Virus record (IMG/VR): IMGVR_UViG_3300021373_003356
Location: 1-38,706 of that record
Direction: 5' to 3' (one strand)
Origin: a virus
DNA: 38,706 bases
Both the position numbers and the translations under genes were made by a program. This document shows positions 12,901 through 17,956 of the stretch, piece after piece; within the stretch, counting starts at the first letter, position 1; each line of letters begins with the position of its first letter. The notes under the pieces were generated by a model. The model ran no database searches. It worked only from the letters and a program-made list of their open reading frames with translations, and was not told the DNA's origin.

Positions 12901-14409
12901 CCATATGCATCAGACTATGTTGGACAACAGAATGAAACTTATGATGGTGAATATACTCGTGTTGATTACGAAAACTATACTGGCGTTTATGGTCGTACCG
13001 ACTTTGAGACTTATGTTGGCGAGTATGAAAGAACTGACTTTGAAACATATGATTCAACTTATGTTGGAGATCAAGAAGAAACATACATTGGCGAGTATAC
13101 TCGAATCGAGTTTGAAACTTATGTAGGTAACTATGGGCGTATCGACTTTGAGACTTATGACAGTACTTACTCAGGATCAGAAGACGAGACATATGATGGT
13201 CAGTATACTCGTGTAGATTTTGAAACCTACGAAGGTGCGTATGGTAGAGTTGATGATGAACCATACGTAAGTGCTTATGTTGGTCAACAAGATGAAGAGT
13301 ATATCGGCAACTACACACGCATCGACTATGAAACTTATGCGGGCGAATATGGCCGTATCGATTTCGAAACATATGTCGGCGAATACACCCGTCAGATAGA
13401 TGAGCCTTACGCTGGAATCTATGCTGGTGTCTATGAAGGTGAATACACCGGGCAATACGAGCGTGACGATTTTGAAACATATGTGGGCACATATGGTCGT
13501 ATTGATTTCGAGACCTACGTAGGCGATTACACTCGTATAGACTTTGAAACTTATGAAGGTGGTTATACTCGTACAGATTACGAGAGATATGCCGCGCTTT
13601 ATGAAAGAGAAATATCAGAGCCGTATGAAGGCGGTTATATGCCAGATGATTACGTAGGCACATATCAAGGCTTCTACGAGAGAACTGACTTCGAGACATA
13701 TACTGGTTTTTACGAAACAGAATACGAAGGCGCATATGGTTCTGCTTACGAAGGACCTGTTCTTGAAACATATGATGGTGATTATGTTAGTGAAGATCCA
13801 GAATCCTATGAAGGCGGCTATATTCGAGATGATTTTGAGACCTACGAAAGTGCTTATGAGTCTGTCTATGAATTTGACTATGAAGCCTCGTATGAATCAG
13901 ATTATACACCAAACTATGTGCAAGATTATGAAGGTGATTATGCAGGCACATACGAATCTCTATACATAGGCGATTACACAGCCACCTATGACGGTGAAGC
14001 ATATGGCGTGCTTTACGAAACGTGTTATGAGTCTGCATATCAGAACGAATATGAGTCGATTTATACCGCAAGATACTCATCTGAATATACAAGTGATTAT
14101 GGCGGCGCTAATTACGGCAGCGACTACGCTTCTGAGTATGGCACTGATTATGAAAGTGGATACATAGGACCGTATGACGCACCTGGATATGAGTCTGCAT
14201 ACGGCACTATACCTGCACCAGTACCAGGACCTAACGCAGAGTATGGCGGCTTAAGCCCGCTTGAAGGCAGACCGGCTGAATATGCCGCATATGACGGTGA
14301 TGGTTATGTGTCAACTTATGATGTGGTTGACACTTATGGTGGTGATAGAAGTCTTGTGCCACCGCCTGTTGAAGTTGAAATATATACTCTTTACGTGAGA
14401 GTTGCATAA
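3973..14409 (+). CDS. Giant tyrosine/glycine tetrapeptide-repeat virion protein (putative fibre)
   Basis: A 3478-residue protein. Residues 1-400 are a non-repetitive beta-rich head, probably the virion attachment part. From about residue 404 to 3415 nearly everything is built of four-residue units starting with Tyr (Y-x-G-x, Y-E-S-D, Y-T-R-x), in which some units replace Tyr but keep the four-residue spacing (VNVEP, QPQQN, DFET). Only a globular beta domain at 1835-2011 and a few phase slips near both ends break this. The last 60 residues are Pro-rich and non-repetitive. There is no signal peptide, transmembrane segment or catalytic motif. I recall shorter aromatic-x-Gly/Arg-x tracts in uncharacterised proteins of marine T4-like phages, so this is probably an extreme member of an unnamed family. 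A late promoter sits 33 bases upstream; no strong Shine-Dalgarno is seen. The role as a long adhesive or spacer fibre is inferred. Confidence 0.9.
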   Translation: MSSVPFRFANDTNNTGAIKEFLVSEEDYLAYRAGKFLSQFSKTESSALTDGQTSTTVTIGEYEDTIYNENLPTDPPVTKTRQYVATVTGSVDRHALVFAGPPLPPLVYEDDTLIIKVRLDISHDELEEAQAEIILANSLSANVTVSASPAATSIVGNRVTWEDFGSGLSGAYEATYTLTFTDTSAGSISIVTTSTDPDNQESIDESGSATYYLRVEDANAFGCESVLTTELYQESGTIQETGPDKRNPVYFDRVRNGLKEMNESELDALVTRLVGNLVKNERPGSFRLSAGSPGADWEVWLEDIFVDTRSDGSQQTFSIWLRKDAPQPTMYKPLAILRESSNFAGLKEMNDTQIEFTFGERAKRVIMESKVGTYQLRSSEQGAPTDPGTWEQRGFALDTRLSYEETGEYESVASYDAEYVETYIPNYIAEYVSEYVPTYEGEYLSAYSDEYESNYIFDYEGSYQSDYESDYESDYASEYIAAYDSEYCDDYGEDYIGTYQGEIDQGFYTTAYEGADYSGFYEGTDDYEGQPYASIYSGELYTVEYASEYASQYTGGYEGIVGEPYEGAYEGVDVEPYEGTYESLYESDYTGDYATQVTEPYIGDYVGQIEEPYEGGYGTNYTGTYIGEYTSQIEEEYTGEYVGTSGEPYTGGYEGTLLQPYIGAYEGGDEEPYIGVYTGQLDENYVGSYEGDQTEGYVGQYEAIIGEPYAGEYAGVNVEPYTGEYEGVLLEPYTGQYEGIYESEYLGQYAGGIIEPYVGDYEGVNTEPYTGQYEGLYTSLYAGEYGGEDLEPYAGEYEGIDPEPYTGFYEGAYTSLYAGEYVGINQEPYAGEYTGGVEETYTGEYTGINTEPYEGQYEGQYEAVYIGPYTGVLEEPYAGEYAGTNVEPYIGEYSGVYASQYIGPYEGVNAEPYIGQYAGGILETYEGGYEGLYESLYTGSYTGIDEEPYAGGYVGQDLEPYTGEYIGIIAEPYTGQYEGIYESDYQGLYTGVDEEPYIGQYAGGVIEPYIGDYEGINAEPYTGQYSGVYESDYIGGYEGVDLEPYTGAYTGQIVEPYAGEYAGDVIQPYEGAYEGLYTSVYIGDYAGGVIEPYTGEYVGQPVEPYTGAYEGVLDEPYTGVYQGQYLGTYVGDYAGTNVEPYAGEYEGIDLEPYTGAYTGQDLENYIGGYERTISEPYAGQYTGQVQEGYVGDYESDYSGEYLGTYVGETDETYEGTYEQLVIEPYTGAYTGQDLENYTGFYEGPVDEDYLGGYVGTYQGIYVGEYAGADDEPYVGGYEGNINQTYLGTYVGTYIGEYSGGYTGQDPEPYTGQYTGQIEQPYIGSYEGTYLGIYGGQYEGVDLEPYTGAYTGVDTEPYEGAYPETYEGTYTGEYTGNVEQPYTGGYTGIVQQPYEGEYGGGYLGTYVGNYERTLDEPYTGGYERAQDQTYIGSYTGQYEGAAQEAYGGTYIGTYTGVYAGQYGGLVDEPYAGPYTGQYTGQYEGQAQQPYVGPYTGSYTGQYTGVDPEGYEGPYTGPYTGQYTGNDSEPYVGAYTGTYEGQYTGVDNEPYLGTYTGSYTGQYTGQPQQTYAGSYTGSYTGQYEGVIGQTYEGPYTGSYTGQYTGQPQQNYVGPYTGSYTGQYTGQPQQTYVGSYTGGYTGQYTGQPQQNYAGSYTGGYTGQYTGQPQQNYVGSYTGQYVGAYTGQPQQTFVGNYTGGYTGQYTGQIGQQYEGPYVGSYTGQYTGQAQENYEGVYTGFYTGQYTGNVQQNYVGGYTGSYVGQYTGQVQQNYAGPYTGGYTGQYTGQPQQNYEGAYVGQYTGQYTGAPLEGYLGTYVGTYFGNYTGQVGQSYLGTYNAPGSQNYNLRFGNDAGSFQDFPDPIYNTNNSASNMNAPSTIYVGDTVTVDVDIDWDFGVNGPYDIRTGVRNIGTCSTTVSITNVTGSGFSSSTSLGIPPYSGTNQGISNTNVPSSTTFGSANCDVTYTITGTGTFRLSGRCGWGDGEYSAPFQQLGQYRSQSGTSSTVAAAQPASYEGLYTGFYERTQSTPYSGPYEGPYFGTYTRQQDSSIDQSYAGTYTGSYERTQDGTNQETYQGTYTGSYERTQDSAAQETYQGTYTGSYQRTQEETINELYFGTYTGSYQRVQDGTNQETYLGTYTGTYERQQDGTNQETYTGAYVGSYERTQATPVNETYQGTYTGTYERTQDGTNQEPYEGTYTGTYERTQDGTNQETYEGPYTGTYERTQDGTNQETYEGTYTGTYERVQDGTNQETYVGSYTGGYTRLQDGTNQETYEGGYTGSYERTQDGTNQEPYEGQYIGTYERTQPGTNQETYEGTYVGEYERTQDGTNLETYIGNYTGAYERTQDGTNQETYEGTYTGGYTRLQDGTNDETYEGTYTGQYAREVEQPYEGNTQEPYEGSYVGSYIRQQDSTQEEPYVGQYTGLAQEPYIGQYTGIVEQPYEGEYLGAYLGTYVGGYERTDFETYAGGYERTQPEPYAGPYTGQYLGTYIGDYTRSDFETYIGDYTRVIEENYEGTYAGIYEGAYVGSYERSQDEEYIGEYERTIGETYDGPYQGPYEGPYIGTYTRIDFETYEGQYGRIEDEPYEGSYQGEYAGIYTGSYARQIEKTYEGSYERIDFETYDGNYIGGYAGNYIGQYVEDAEEPYTGVYTSNYTGDYGGDYERTDFETYVGEYTSIDFEGYQGEYERTDFETYVGDYTRIDFETYQGDYSRVDFEPYEGAYVGPYEGQYVGQYTRIDFETYQGIYERAAFETYSGEYGRIEDEPYDSTYSGEELETYDGTYSRIDFETYAGEYERNDFEGYIGDYTRTDFETYTSAYEGNQDEEYVGEYTRTDFETYSGEYGRLEDEPYVGDYTRDDPETYTSSYAGQMDEEYVGEYTREDFETYQGAYEREITEPYIGNYERTIEEDYTAQYVGDQLESYQGEYGREEDEPYVGEYTRIDFETYESVYEGDQQEPYDGEYSRIDFETYVGNYERTIEEPYASDYVGQQNETYDGEYTRVDYENYTGVYGRTDFETYVGEYERTDFETYDSTYVGDQEETYIGEYTRIEFETYVGNYGRIDFETYDSTYSGSEDETYDGQYTRVDFETYEGAYGRVDDEPYVSAYVGQQDEEYIGNYTRIDYETYAGEYGRIDFETYVGEYTRQIDEPYAGIYAGVYEGEYTGQYERDDFETYVGTYGRIDFETYVGDYTRIDFETYEGGYTRTDYERYAALYEREISEPYEGGYMPDDYVGTYQGFYERTDFETYTGFYETEYEGAYGSAYEGPVLETYDGDYVSEDPESYEGGYIRDDFETYESAYESVYEFDYEASYESDYTPNYVQDYEGDYAGTYESLYIGDYTATYDGEAYGVLYETCYESAYQNEYESIYTARYSSEYTSDYGGANYGSDYASEYGTDYESGYIGPYDAPGYESAYGTIPAPVPGPNAEYGGLSPLEGRPAEYAAYDGDGYVSTYDVVDTYGGDRSLVPPPVEVEIYTLYVRVA
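5182..5630 (+). repeat. Block A: acidic Tyr tetrads (YESD/YASE type)
   Basis: Coding repeat, residues about 404-553 of the giant protein. It has Tyr at every fourth residue with acidic and Ser-rich fillers (YESDYESDYASEY) and little Gly. The tetrad phase slips several times between about 5490 and 5600, then becomes regular. Confidence 0.85.
5631..8380 (+). repeat. Block B: EPYxGxYxG tetrads
   Basis: Coding repeat, residues about 554-1470. Its unit is typically Y-x-G-x, Y-x-G-x, then a Tyr-less tetrad ending in Glu-Pro (for example YTGEYEGVNVEP), giving mostly 12-residue periods mixed with longer runs of Tyr tetrads. Arg is rare. DNA copies are diverged by synonymous changes (TAT/TAC, GGT/GGC/GGG), suggesting an old array held by protein-level selection. 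Confidence 0.85.
8381..9474 (+). repeat. Block C: 20-residue (60-bp) Gln-rich tetrad repeat
   Basis: Coding repeat, residues about 1470-1834. The five-tetrad unit is YTGQ-YTGQ-PQQN-YVGS-YTGS and variants, so the DNA repeats with a 60-base period. It is neutral, rich in Tyr, Thr, Gly and Gln, and almost free of charge compared with its neighbours. Confidence 0.85.
9475..10005 (+). other. Globular beta domain interrupting the Tyr-tetrad array
   Basis: Residues about 1835-2011 of the giant protein are non-repetitive. The segment holds NAPSTIYVGDTVTVDVDIDW, alternating hydrophobic strands and three Cys residues (GTCST, ANCDV, GRCGW). The pattern suggests an Ig-like beta sandwich. It separates the Arg-poor first half of the repeat from the Arg-containing second half. 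Confidence 0.7.
10081..11100 (+). repeat. Block D: 17 tandem 60-bp units (YERTQDGTNQET)
   Basis: Coding repeat, residues about 2037-2376. The 20-residue unit is YERT-QDGT-NQET-YEGT-YTGT, repeated about 17 times in exact 60-base register. Stretches such as tggcacgaaccaagaaac are identical in several units, so this is the least diverged, probably most recently expanded, part of the gene. A shorter related stretch flanks each end. Confidence 0.9.
11300..13840 (+). repeat. Block E: 12-residue (36-bp) YTRIDFETYVGE repeats
   Basis: Coding repeat, residues about 2443-3290. The core unit is three tetrads, Y-T/E/G-R-x, D-F-E-T, Y-x-G-x. Alternating Arg and Asp/Glu make it zwitterionic, unlike blocks B and C. 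Variants include YGRIEDEPY and YVGQQDEEY. Several dozen units are present, all in tetrad phase. Confidence 0.85.
13841..14220 (+). repeat. Block A': acidic Tyr tetrads returning at the C-terminus
   Basis: Coding repeat, residues about 3290-3415. The YESx/YxSD composition of block A returns (YESAYESVYEFDYEASYESD), with increasing phase slips toward the end. The block order is therefore nearly symmetric around the central domain. Confidence 0.75.
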
Positions 14410-14421
14410 TGAGGATACTCA

Positions 14422-14877
14422 ATGACAAAAGTGGAATTTTTACCAGATGCGTTTTGGGAAGAGGCTGATCGCTCAAAACTGAAGTGCATTCGGATAAAAC
14501 ATCTTGAAGATGGCCGCCGAAAAAAAGACGTTCTTTCTCTCGATAAACTACAGGCTGATGGTAGCCCGAATCCTGTCTACGACGAAGCAGTAAATGCAAT
14601 CACAATTAAAGTTATTGATGAATACACCGCGAAACGTCGAGAGAGAAAAGAGCGAGAACACAAAGATATTCAAACTCGCAAAAAAATGGAAGAAGAGTCG
14701 AAGAAACTAGGCGACTTATTCTACATTAAGATGCGAGCCATGGAGATCGAATCGGTCAAGAATACAGAAAATAAGAAGTTGCGTTCTCGCATACGAAGAG
14801 CCGCAAATGAAATTGAAGTCAATGCTGTTGTTGCATTAATCATTGGTGAAGAATTAGGAATGTTTAAGAATGACTAA
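14422..14877 (+). CDS. Charged helical protein, possible fibre-assembly factor
   Basis: 151 residues, with a good ribosome site (GAGGAT, 14411-14416) and ATG at 14422. Residues 1-60 look globular (MTKVEFLPDAFWEEADRS); residues 65-125 form a long Lys/Arg/Glu-rich helix; the end is hydrophobic (NAVVALIIGEELGMF). I do not recognise a named family, though similar short charged proteins occur beside fibre genes in marine T4-like phages. The stop overlaps the next gene by 8 bases, so it is translated in one unit with the two enzymes that follow. A role in folding or presenting the giant fibre is inferred from position only. Confidence 0.75.
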   Translation: MTKVEFLPDAFWEEADRSKLKCIRIKHLEDGRRKKDVLSLDKLQADGSPNPVYDEAVNAITIKVIDEYTAKRRERKEREHKDIQTRKKMEEESKKLGDLFYIKMRAMEIESVKNTENKKLRSRIRRAANEIEVNAVVALIIGEELGMFKND

Positions 14878-15619
14878 AGGTTTTGTTGTTGTTGCATCAC
14901 GTAAAAAATTCTTTTATCTCTCTGCAATCAATCTAATCGAATCAATCAAAGACTTCTATCCTGAGGCTGACTGCACGTTATTTACCGAAGAAAGATTTCT
15001 TGACGGGCAAGAACGATGTGCTGATCGTGTAGAGTTTGTTGATGATCACAAGAGAGCCAAGTGCCTTGGCATGGCTCGAACACCTTATGATCAGACTTTC
15101 TATATCGACGCGGACTGCGAGGTCGAACACGAAGACATTGCTACAGTATTTGATCATCTAGGCGATAATGATTTAGTCTGGACAGGGTTGCCACCTGAGA
15201 GACATTACTGTTATGCTGAAGTGTATTTTCCTGGAGCCACAAAACCTGACGGATCACCAGGCGGCTTTGAACTTTGTGGTGGCGTGTGTCTGTATAACTC
15301 AAGCAAGCCTATCGTGAAAGAGTTTATGCAAGACTGGTTTGATCTAACCGTAGAGCAATATGCTGGGCGTTGGTGGCCGCTTGATGAAAACGGCAACGAA
15401 GATCTAGACAACTATCCGGCATCGTTCAAGAGATGGGATCAATTCTCATTGTGGTGGTTGTTGAACAAAGAGCCGAAGTATGCTGATCTAAAAGTCGGTA
15501 TCTTTGAAGATGATGCTCGTTGGAACTTTTTCAATGGCTATTTAAAACCTCACAACAAAGAACCTGTAGTTGTACGACACTACTCGAACGTGAAAGCGAA
15601 GCATGAACACTACGATTAG
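14870..15619 (+). CDS. GT-A-fold glycosyltransferase (GT8-like)
   Basis: 249 residues. It begins with a Rossmann-like strand (GFVVVASRKKFFYLSAINLI) typical of nucleotide-sugar transferases. It carries a DxD metal/donor site at Asp80-Ala-Asp82 in the context FYIDADCEV, a Gly-rich acceptor-side segment near residues 122-146 (GGFELCGGVCLYNSS), and a C-terminal VVRHYSNVK motif. The length suits a single-domain retaining enzyme. It would transfer a sugar in the infected cell's cytoplasm; donor and acceptor cannot be read from the sequence. AGGAA at 14856-14860 is its ribosome site. It overlaps both neighbours (8 and 17 bases). Its place right after a giant Tyr/Thr-rich protein makes that protein a plausible acceptor; host-envelope or other fibre substrates remain possible. 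Confidence 0.8.
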   Translation: MTKGFVVVASRKKFFYLSAINLIESIKDFYPEADCTLFTEERFLDGQERCADRVEFVDDHKRAKCLGMARTPYDQTFYIDADCEVEHEDIATVFDHLGDNDLVWTGLPPERHYCYAEVYFPGATKPDGSPGGFELCGGVCLYNSSKPIVKEFMQDWFDLTVEQYAGRWWPLDENGNEDLDNYPASFKRWDQFSLWWLLNKEPKYADLKVGIFEDDARWNFFNGYLKPHNKEPVVVRHYSNVKAKHEHYD

Positions 15620-16298
15620 AACCGGGCTCAAAGATATACCGCTGAATGATTTTGCGTTAAATCTACTATCGAAATCAGAATGGTTTCATAAAGAAGAAAA
15701 CTATAACGCAACAATCAAAGGCTTCGATCAGTATCATAATGATAAAGACGCAGATTATTATACTGGTGAAGAGTATATGCGTGAGATTATGGCAAAGAAT
15801 CAGGATCATGATGGTTTTCCTGAAGTCATTGTATCACACTCTTTTGGTAAAACAAACCTTAAATTTCAACCGAATCAGGCACACCGTGATCTAGAGGTGC
15901 TTGAACAGATCGAGAAAGTCAACAACACACTTCAACGCAATCTGTGTCTTAAGCAAAACGCTTTGTTCGCTGTCTATCCGCCCGGTGGATATATCTCGTG
16001 GCACAACAACGCAAATGCACCCGCATACAATCTCATATTCACATACTCTGAGACTGGAGATGGTTGGTTCCAGTACTATGATATGTCAAAAGAGAAAGTG
16101 ATTACTATACAAGATAAGCCTGGTTGGCAATGCAAGGGTGGATATTTTGGTGCATATGCACAGCCTCGACGCACGTGGTGCTATCATGCCGCAAGAAACG
16201 GGCATTCAGGCATCCGAATGACAATTGCATACACTTTTGACAGACACCAGATGTCAATGAACATTCAAGACGATGTGATTGAAGATATTAGCGCCTGA
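15603..16298 (+). CDS. Probable 2-oxoglutarate/Fe(II)-dependent oxygenase
   Basis: 231 residues, starting 17 bases inside the glycosyltransferase gene. The C-terminal half has the double-stranded beta-helix pattern of 2OG oxygenases. His134 lies in GYISWHNN, His195 in TWCYHAA, and Arg205, ten residues later, in GIRMTIAYTF would bind 2-oxoglutarate. The usual acidic metal ligand two residues after the first His is Asn136 here (H-x-N). Residues such as GDGWFQYYD and KPGWQCKGGYFGAY fit sequences I recall from marine T4-like phages. Family members hydroxylate Pro, Asp/Asn, Lys or other substrates; which applies here is unknown. Gene order suggests it modifies a virion protein, together with the adjacent transferase. 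Confidence 0.7.
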   Translation: MNTTIRTGLKDIPLNDFALNLLSKSEWFHKEENYNATIKGFDQYHNDKDADYYTGEEYMREIMAKNQDHDGFPEVIVSHSFGKTNLKFQPNQAHRDLEVLEQIEKVNNTLQRNLCLKQNALFAVYPPGGYISWHNNANAPAYNLIFTYSETGDGWFQYYDMSKEKVITIQDKPGWQCKGGYFGAYAQPRRTWCYHAARNGHSGIRMTIAYTFDRHQMSMNIQDDVIEDISA

Positions 16299-16302
16299 AA
16301 TG

Positions 16303-16310
16303 TATAAATA
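16303..16310 (+). promoter_or_regulatory. T4-type late promoter
   Basis: A perfect TATAAATA, 32 bases before the ATG at 16342 and just after the stop of the oxygenase gene. The spacing to the start codon matches the other late promoters in the window (25-33 bases). Confidence 0.8.
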
Positions 16311-16341
16311 AAGCCAAGCAAAGTAGCAAGGCGATTCATAC

Positions 16342-16692
16342 ATGGCGCACTATGAAGATCTCACAATTGACCAAGGTACAGATGTAACCATTGACATCTA
16401 TCTGGTCAATCCCGACGGAACAAAGAAAGATCTGACAGGTTACTCACCTGCGGCTCGCATGGCTCTTGGTTATGATGCCGACTCTGATTCTAAGATTGCT
16501 TTTTCGGCTGCCGTTAAGTCACCTTCTACGGACGGTATTGTTAATCTGTCACTCACGAACACACAAACCGCTGACCTCAAGCACAAGAAGCGGTACGTAT
16601 ACGATGTAGAAATCAAAAAAGATTCAGATGGCACCACACTTGTTGAGCGAGTTCTTGAAGGATTAATTACTGTCACACCTCAAGTCACCTAA
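16342..16692 (+). CDS. Small Ig-like virion structural protein
   Basis: 116 residues, all-beta in appearance. It starts YEDLTIDQGTDVTIDIYL and ends VYDVEIKKDSDGTTLVERVLEGLITVTPQVT. This pattern is shared by many small phage baseplate or fibre-adaptor proteins (BppU N-terminal-like fold). It heads a new late transcript and sits 10 bases before a tail-fibre gene, so it may be an adaptor that joins a fibre to the baseplate. That role is inferred. Confidence 0.75.
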   Translation: MAHYEDLTIDQGTDVTIDIYLVNPDGTKKDLTGYSPAARMALGYDADSDSKIAFSAAVKSPSTDGIVNLSLTNTQTADLKHKKRYVYDVEIKKDSDGTTLVERVLEGLITVTPQVT

Positions 16693-16702
16693 GGGAATTT
16701 AA

Positions 16703-17929
16703 ATGGCTGACATACGTGTAGACAAGGTACTCGTTGGATCACCAACATATAAAGTTCAAGTTGGAAATGTAACACGAGTAGAAAAAGTAGTCGTTGGTAC
16801 TCCGATTAGCACTGTTGTAATCGGACCATATGCTGATATCGACAACATTGTTGGTGTTGATACGTCTGGCAAAACTGATGGCGCGGCTCTTGTCTATGAC
16901 TCAGACAGTGGTAATTTTGTAGCAAATCGTGACCCTATCTTTGAGGTTGACGGTAAAACTTACCCTAGCGATTCAGCACACACAAACATTCTCATACGCC
17001 GATCTGGTACACAAGGCGAGCCTGTTGTATTACAGCAAGGTGAATTAGCGTATTCGTATCTGGTCGATTCAGCACTCGATGGATTCGGTAACGGCGGCGA
17101 TAGACTTTACATCGCAACAGGTCCTGATTCGGCTGGGCAGTCAACACAGATTGATGTTATTGGTGGTAAATATTTCACACAGTTACTCAATCATCCTGTA
17201 GGGCAACTGACTGCCAACAGTGCACTTCTTGCAGACTCAAACAGAAGTTTAGATCTTATTCTTGCTGACAGTGCTACGTTTACGTATGTTAGATCAACCG
17301 AACTCTTTACGGATGATATAACACTCAACACATCAGCGATTAAAGCCAATGATGGTAAGTTAACAAACACAACTGATACTTACACATACTTGGAGTGGGG
17401 CGAGAACTTAGACGAACTGAAAGGTTTTGGCCCATCGACTATCAGCCCGATAATCTCATTTAGCAGTACGGGTCAAGACAATAATGTTGCCTTTGTCACG
17501 GTTGATAGAAACTATACACCTCCAGATGGCACAACACCTTTCAGACCAAACGGGCAGTTAGCGGCGTTTACTGTACCAAACCTTCTTGAAGTAACAGGCT
17601 TCACCGAGTTAGACTCGACAAATATTGAAGGTAGTTTAAAAGTCTCGGATGGCTTTGAAGTCAATGGCCGTAGAACTGAGATCAACACGAAATATGTTCA
17701 CTTTAGAGATCAACAACTTGTAATAGGAACACAGGTATCTGACATCACAGATGCCAACAGAACAGGTATTGTAATTGGCGACTCAGCCTCACCAGTAGCA
17801 AAAGCACAAATTCGAACAGATAATACAGTTGATTCGAATGCGTGGGTGTTTGATCCAGGCATTGAAGCACCGTTTATTAAAGTCGATGAGTTTTCGTTTG
17901 ACGTAATCGACTGTGGAAAATACGCATAA
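16703..17929 (+). CDS. Tail-fibre/virion structural protein
   Basis: 408 residues with a good ribosome site (AAGGGA). The N-terminus has two short repeated beta segments (VDKVLVGSPTYKVQVG and VEKVVVGTPISTVVIG). Residues about 95-200 contain LQQGELAYSYL, RLYIATGPD and IDVIGGKYFTQLLNH, a module common in fibre proteins of marine T4-like phages. The rest is beta-rich with scattered Asp-Ser-Asp. There are no enzyme motifs. Its TAA stop lies inside the next gene's late promoter. Confidence 0.8.
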   Translation: MADIRVDKVLVGSPTYKVQVGNVTRVEKVVVGTPISTVVIGPYADIDNIVGVDTSGKTDGAALVYDSDSGNFVANRDPIFEVDGKTYPSDSAHTNILIRRSGTQGEPVVLQQGELAYSYLVDSALDGFGNGGDRLYIATGPDSAGQSTQIDVIGGKYFTQLLNHPVGQLTANSALLADSNRSLDLILADSATFTYVRSTELFTDDITLNTSAIKANDGKLTNTTDTYTYLEWGENLDELKGFGPSTISPIISFSSTGQDNNVAFVTVDRNYTPPDGTTPFRPNGQLAAFTVPNLLEVTGFTELDSTNIEGSLKVSDGFEVNGRRTEINTKYVHFRDQQLVIGTQVSDITDANRTGIVIGDSASPVAKAQIRTDNTVDSNAWVFDPGIEAPFIKVDEFSFDVIDCGKYA

Positions 17930-17932
17930 ATA
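17925..17932 (+). promoter_or_regulatory. Variant late promoter (CATAAATA)
   Basis: It differs from TATAAATA only at the first base, lies 25 bases before the ATG at 17957, and contains the upstream stop codon (17927-17929), as two of the perfect promoters do. Probably functional. Confidence 0.6.
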
Positions 17933-17956
17933 TTAGAATAATTTAGAGTTCATTGT

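Noticed and set aside
11486-13771. Very long open frame on the - strand (761 codons), and similar long antisense or out-of-frame openings across 5200-13800
   Set aside because: They are by-products of the 12-base-phase coding repeat: a tetrad unit without stops in one frame repeats the same stop-free pattern in others. Their translations are Arg/His/Gln/Tyr-rich low complexity without ribosome sites.
3973-14409. Collagen-like protein
   Set aside because: Gly recurs with period 4, not 3, and many units have no Gly. The hydroxylase/glycosyltransferase neighbours are only an analogy to collagen processing.
14870-15619. Glycogenin-type self-glucosylating enzyme acting on Tyr
   Set aside because: The DxD and GT-A fold are shared by many families. 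Tyr abundance next door makes Tyr glycosylation an attractive idea, but no glycogenin-specific feature is visible.
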